This document shows, one piece after another, positions 60,431-64,000 of a stretch of 64,000 nt of DNA. Within the stretch, counting starts at the first letter, position 1. Each line of letters begins with the position of its first letter. The position numbers and the translations under genes are program-made. Location: positions 9,697 to 73,696 of the forward strand of contig JAYPEK010000018.1 in NCBI GenBank assembly GCA_038125725.1, in the 5' to 3' direction. The DNA comes from TMED8 sp038125725 (GTDB taxonomy: Bacteria > Pseudomonadota > Alphaproteobacteria > Rhodospirillales > Casp-alpha2). The notes beneath the pieces are model-generated. The model searched no databases. It was not told where the DNA came from and saw only the letters and a program-made list of their open reading frames with translations.

Positions 60431-62398
60431 ATGACAGGGAGTGTTGCCGAGGCACAGTCGGCGGATACCTTTCCTAAACTCCTAGCGCGTAACGCCAAGA
60501 TCCGGGGCAGCCGGCCGGCGATGCGCGAGAAAGATTTCGGCATTTGGCAGAGCTGGACCTGGGCGGAAGTCCAGGATGAAATCCGCGCGCTCGCCTGCGG
60601 CCTGAAGTCGCTGGGGCTCAATGAAGGCGACAAGGTCGTCATCTGCGGCGACAATCGCCCGCGTCTCTATTGGTCGATGACCGCCGTGCAAGCGGCTGGC
60701 GGCATTCCGGTCCCGGTCTACCAGGACTCGGTCGCCGAGGAGATGAAATTCATCTACGAGCACGCGGAAGCCCGCTTCGGCATCGTCGAAGACCAGGAAC
60801 AGGTCGACAAGGTGCTCGAGATCATGGAGGGGCTGCCGGGCCTGGAGCATGTCATTTACGATGACACGCGCGGCCTCAGGAACTACGACCAGTCGTTCCT
60901 GCACGATTTCGAGGCCATCCAGGAAATGGGCCGTAAGTACGACGCCGACAACCCGTCTTATTATGTTGATGCCGTTGCGTCCAAGTCGGGCAGCGACGTC
61001 TGCATCATGCTCTATACCTCTGGCACCACCGGGCGCCCGAAGGGCGTCATGCTGACCAACGACAACCTGATCGTTACCGCCGACAACTGCACCAAACTGG
61101 AAGGCCTGACGGATCAGGACAGCATCCTCGCCTACCTGCCCATGGCCTGGGTCGGCGACAACATCTTTTCCTTCGCCCAGTCCTATACCACCGGCTACTG
61201 CGTCAACTGCCCGGAAAGCAGCGAAACGGTGCTGGACGATTTGCGCGAGGTCGGTCCCTCTTATTTCTTCGCGCCGCCCCGGATTTTCGAGAATATCCTG
61301 ACCACGGCGACCATCCGCATCGAGGACGCGGCGAAGATCAAGCAACGCATGTTCCATTACTTCATGGACGTGGCGAAACGGGTCGGCATGGATATCCTCG
61401 ACGGCAAGCCGGTCAGCTTCGGCGACCGGTTTTTGTATTGGCTCGGCGATATTCTGGTTTTCGGGCCGCTGAAAAATGTGCTCGGGCTCTCGAAGATCAA
61501 GCTCGCCTATACCGGCGGCGTCGCCATCGGCCCCGACATCTTCGTCTTCTACCGTTCGCTCGGTTTGAACCTGAAACAGCTTTACGGCTCCACCGAGGCT
61601 TCGGTGTTCATCACCATCCAGCGCAACGGCGAGGTTCGCCCCGATACGTCCGGCAAGGCGGCGCTCGGCGTCGAGTTGAAGATCGCCGAAAACGGCGAGA
61701 TCTTGTTCCGTGGGCCCGGCGTCTTCGAAGCCTATTACAAGAACGACGAGGCGACCCGCGAAACCAAGACGGATGACGGCTGGGTGCACACCGGCGACGC
61801 CGGATTCCTCGACGAAGACGACGACCTGCACATCATCGACCGTGCCAAGGATGTGGGGAAATTGACCGGCGGCGCCATGTTCGCGCCGAACTTCATCGAA
61901 AACAAACTGAAGTTCTTCCCGCATATTCGTGAAGCCGTCACCTTCGGCGACGGCCGCGACAATGTGACCGCGTTCATCAACATCGACCTGGAATCCGTCG
62001 GCAACTGGGCGGAACGGCGCAACATCGCCTATTCCGGCTACACCGATCTGGCCAGCCAACCGGGTGTCGCGGAACTGATCCAGGAGTGCGTCGAGAAGGT
62101 CAACGCCGATCTCGCCGAGGACCCGCATCTGAGCGCCTCGCAGATCAAGCGCTTCCTGATCCTGCACAAGGAACTGGATGCCGATGACGGTGAATTGACC
62201 CGCACCCGCAAGGTTCGCCGCAACATCATCTTCGAGCGCTACGGCGAGCTGATCGAGGCGCTCTATTCGGACAAGACCAACTGCGAGGTCGAGGCCACCG
62301 TGACGTTCGAGGACGGCCGCACCGGCACCATCCGCGCCGATCTGCAGATCCACGACGCCAAGACCGCCGAGGCAAGCCACACCATGGCAGCCGAATAA
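60431..62398 (+). CDS. AMP-forming long-chain acyl-CoA ligase
   Basis: Activates a carboxylic acid to its CoA thioester with ATP. 655 residues of the ANL superfamily: the P-loop is CIMLYTSGTTGRPKGVMLTN, then NDNLIVTADN; LAYLPMAWVGDNIFSFAQ, GVAIGPDIFVFYRSLGLNLKQLYGSTEA, GWVHTGDAGFLDEDDDLHIIDRAKD and the catalytic-lysine region TRTRKVRRNIIFERY. Length and the C-terminal layout match long-chain ligases. It is followed by LivG- and LivH-like genes, a cluster form seen with uptake and activation of hydrophobic or aromatic acids. ATG at 60431 with GGGGAGAGAGG in front. Confidence 0.93.
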   Translation: MTGSVAEAQSADTFPKLLARNAKIRGSRPAMREKDFGIWQSWTWAEVQDEIRALACGLKSLGLNEGDKVVICGDNRPRLYWSMTAVQAAGGIPVPVYQDSVAEEMKFIYEHAEARFGIVEDQEQVDKVLEIMEGLPGLEHVIYDDTRGLRNYDQSFLHDFEAIQEMGRKYDADNPSYYVDAVASKSGSDVCIMLYTSGTTGRPKGVMLTNDNLIVTADNCTKLEGLTDQDSILAYLPMAWVGDNIFSFAQSYTTGYCVNCPESSETVLDDLREVGPSYFFAPPRIFENILTTATIRIEDAAKIKQRMFHYFMDVAKRVGMDILDGKPVSFGDRFLYWLGDILVFGPLKNVLGLSKIKLAYTGGVAIGPDIFVFYRSLGLNLKQLYGSTEASVFITIQRNGEVRPDTSGKAALGVELKIAENGEILFRGPGVFEAYYKNDEATRETKTDDGWVHTGDAGFLDEDDDLHIIDRAKDVGKLTGGAMFAPNFIENKLKFFPHIREAVTFGDGRDNVTAFINIDLESVGNWAERRNIAYSGYTDLASQPGVAELIQECVEKVNADLAEDPHLSASQIKRFLILHKELDADDGELTRTRKVRRNIIFERYGELIEALYSDKTNCEVEATVTFEDGRTGTIRADLQIHDAKTAEASHTMAAE

Positions 62399-62418
62399 AG
62401 GTACGGGAGAAGACGGAA

Positions 62419-63210
62419 ATGTCCCAAGAACGCCGTATCGGCGACGTCATCCTCAATGTCGAAAACGTCAGCCTGTCCTTCGGCGGCGTCAAGGCACTCA
62501 CCAACATCAGCTTCGACGTCCGCGAAGGCGAGATCAGGGCCATCATCGGCCCCAACGGCGCCGGCAAAAGCTCGATGCTGAACTGCATCAACGGCTTCTA
62601 CAAACCGACCGAGGGGCGCATCACCTTCAAGGGCGAATCCCATGCCCAGATGGAAACCCACCAGGCGGCCAGCCAGGGGATCGCGCGCACCTTCCAGAAC
62701 ATCGCGCTGTTCCGCGGCATGACCACGCTCGACAACGTGATGACCGGGCGCAACCTGAAAATGAAGCGGAACTTCCTCTGGCAGGCGCTCTACTACGGGC
62801 CCGCCGTCAAGGAAGAGCTGGAACATCGCGAGGCGGCGGAGCGCGTCATCGACTTCCTGGAAATCGAATCGATCCGCAAGACCGTCGTCGGGCGGCTGCC
62901 CTACGGCCTGCAAAAGCGCGTCGAGTTGGCGCGCGCGCTGGCGGCGGAACCGGACATGCTGTTGCTGGACGAACCCATGGCCGGCATGAACCACGAGGAA
63001 AAAGAGGACATGTGCCGCTACATCCTCGACGTCAACGAGGAATTCGGCACCACCATCGTCCTCATCGAACACGACATGAGCGTGGTCATGGATATTTCCG
63101 ACCGGGTGGTGGTTCTCGACTACGGCGAGAAGATCGCCGACGGCGAACCGGACGATGTCCGGGCCAATCAACGAGTCATCGACGCCTATCTCGGCGTCCA
63201 GCACGACTGA
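62419..63210 (+). CDS. Branched-chain amino acid-type ABC transporter ATP-binding protein (LivG-like)
   Basis: A 263-residue ATPase. Walker A is GPNGAGKSS, Q-loop FQNIALFRGMTTLDNVMTGR, the signature LPYGLQKRVELARAL (LSxGxx-type degenerate as LPYGLQKR, common in LivG), Walker B MLLLDEPMAGMN, and the H-switch in VLIEHDMSVVMD. It is 20 bases after the ligase gene and 15 bases before the permease. Substrate need not be an amino acid; HAAT-family transporters also take up aromatic acids, urea and others. Confidence 0.93.
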   Translation: MSQERRIGDVILNVENVSLSFGGVKALTNISFDVREGEIRAIIGPNGAGKSSMLNCINGFYKPTEGRITFKGESHAQMETHQAASQGIARTFQNIALFRGMTTLDNVMTGRNLKMKRNFLWQALYYGPAVKEELEHREAAERVIDFLEIESIRKTVVGRLPYGLQKRVELARALAAEPDMLLLDEPMAGMNHEEKEDMCRYILDVNEEFGTTIVLIEHDMSVVMDISDRVVVLDYGEKIADGEPDDVRANQRVIDAYLGVQHD

Positions 63211-63225
63211 CGGGAGCGTGAAATA

Positions 63226-64000
63226 ATGGAAGTCCTCAATACATTTCTGATCGCTCCGTTCCTGGACATGGCCGACAGCCCGATCTTCCTCTTGGAAGTG
63301 GTGATCGGCGGACTGATGGCGGGCGTCATGTATTCCCTGGTGGCGCTGGGTTTCGTGCTGATCTACAAGGCGTCTGGGGTGTTCAACTACGCCCAGGGCG
63401 CCATGGTGCTGTTCGCGGCGCTGACCTTGGTCGGCTTGATGGAACGCCACGTGCCGCTGATCCTGGCGATCATCCTGACCATGGCCGTCATGATCGGTGT
63501 CGCCTACCTGATCGAGCGCTTCATGCTGCGCAAGCTGGTCAATCAGGCGCAGATCATCCTGTTCATGGCGACCATCGGCCTCAACTTCGTGTTCGAGGGA
63601 ACCGGCCAGATTGCCTGGGGTTCCAACGTCAAGAAGCTGGACATCGGCATCCCCGACAATTCGTTCGAGATCGGCGGCATCCTGATGAGTTCGTTCGACC
63701 TGTTCGCCGCCGTCACCGCCGCGATCCTGGTTGCGGTACTCGCCGTGTTTTTCCAGAAGACGGCCGTCGGCCGCGCGCTCCGGGCCGTGGCGGACGATCA
63801 CCAGGCGGCGCTCTCCGTCGGTATTCCGCTGAAGACCATCTGGGTCATCGTCTGGTCGGTGGCGGGCTTCGTCGCGCTGGTCGCCGGGATCATGTGGGGC
63901 GGCAAGGCCGGCGTGCAGTTCTCGCTGGTGCTGATCGCGCTGAAGGCGCTGCCGGTGCTGATCCTGGGCGGCTTCGAATCGGTGCCCGGCGCCATCATCG
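63226..64000 (+). CDS. Branched-chain amino acid-type ABC transporter permease (LivH-like), cut by window edge
   Basis: First 258 residues of a LivH-like inner-membrane permease. The family signatures GGLMAGVMYSLVALGFVLIYKA, GVFNYAQGAMVLFAALTLV, RALRAVADDHQAALSVGI and VVAGIMWGG-like late spans are present, with a Gly-Ala-rich end at the edge (PVLILGGFESVPGAIIG). GGGAGCGTGAAATA precedes the ATG. LivM, LivF and the binding protein should follow to the right. Confidence 0.93.
   Translation, partial: MEVLNTFLIAPFLDMADSPIFLLEVVIGGLMAGVMYSLVALGFVLIYKASGVFNYAQGAMVLFAALTLVGLMERHVPLILAIILTMAVMIGVAYLIERFMLRKLVNQAQIILFMATIGLNFVFEGTGQIAWGSNVKKLDIGIPDNSFEIGGILMSSFDLFAAVTAAILVAVLAVFFQKTAVGRALRAVADDHQAALSVGIPLKTIWVIVWSVAGFVALVAGIMWGGKAGVQFSLVLIALKALPVLILGGFESVPGAII

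Overview
The window is GC-rich chromosomal DNA from an alphaproteobacterium, probably a Rhodospirillales-like heterotroph. The call rests on a clear GcrA homologue (26024-26386), a class I lysyl-tRNA synthetase, a plant-type glutamate-cysteine ligase, and small conserved proteins of types I associate with this class. Nothing here fixes the genus.

Left third (1-22 kb): an accessory catabolic island. It holds three TauD/TfdA-family dioxygenases, each next to a GntR or LysR regulator or in a transporter operon. It also has a sulfatase followed by a ComA (phosphosulfolactate synthase)-like protein, a six-gene NitT/TauT-type ABC importer operon with two tandem-duplicated permeases plus a dioxygenase and an HAD enzyme, an RNase Z-like metallo-hydrolase, a GMC oxidoreductase coupled to a ThDP enzyme with sulfoacetaldehyde-acetyltransferase-like motifs, and a divergent two-subunit aconitase X. 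At the left edge are a CoA-transferase and a biotin-dependent carboxyltransferase. Together these suggest uptake and breakdown of small organosulfur or other oxidised organic acids; the substrate is unknown.

Middle (22-42 kb): tRNA-Arg(CCT), a PagL-like outer-membrane deacylase, proline iminopeptidase, a YtoQ-like protein, a Nudix hydrolase, an orphan FliG-C-like protein, GcrA, and methylmalonyl-CoA mutase with a strong terminator. Next comes a decayed podovirus-like head module (28.9-36.1 kb) with capsid, scaffold, a portal gene split by one in-frame TGA, and small genes. It has no terminase, tail or integrase. Between scaffold and capsid, on the opposite strand, sits a 636-residue fusion of an ODP-type metallo-beta-lactamase domain that has lost metal ligands and a DHH/DHHA1 phosphoesterase. 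A LexA/CI-like S24 regulator closes the region. LysK, aminotransferase, UbiD and small genes follow.

Right third (42-64 kb): mostly housekeeping. It holds a GAF/HD-GYP protein, UbiA, RsmE, GshA, a lactonase-like MBL enzyme, a histidine kinase with a FixL-like PAS domain, MTA/SAH nucleosidase, PCM, IlvE, HtpG (with an RpoH-like promoter), a DUF1223 protein, aconitase A, and the start of an acyl-CoA ligase/Liv-type ABC transporter operon that runs off the right edge.

No CRISPR array, rRNA or insertion sequence was seen. Annotations come from reading motifs by eye; no database search was possible.
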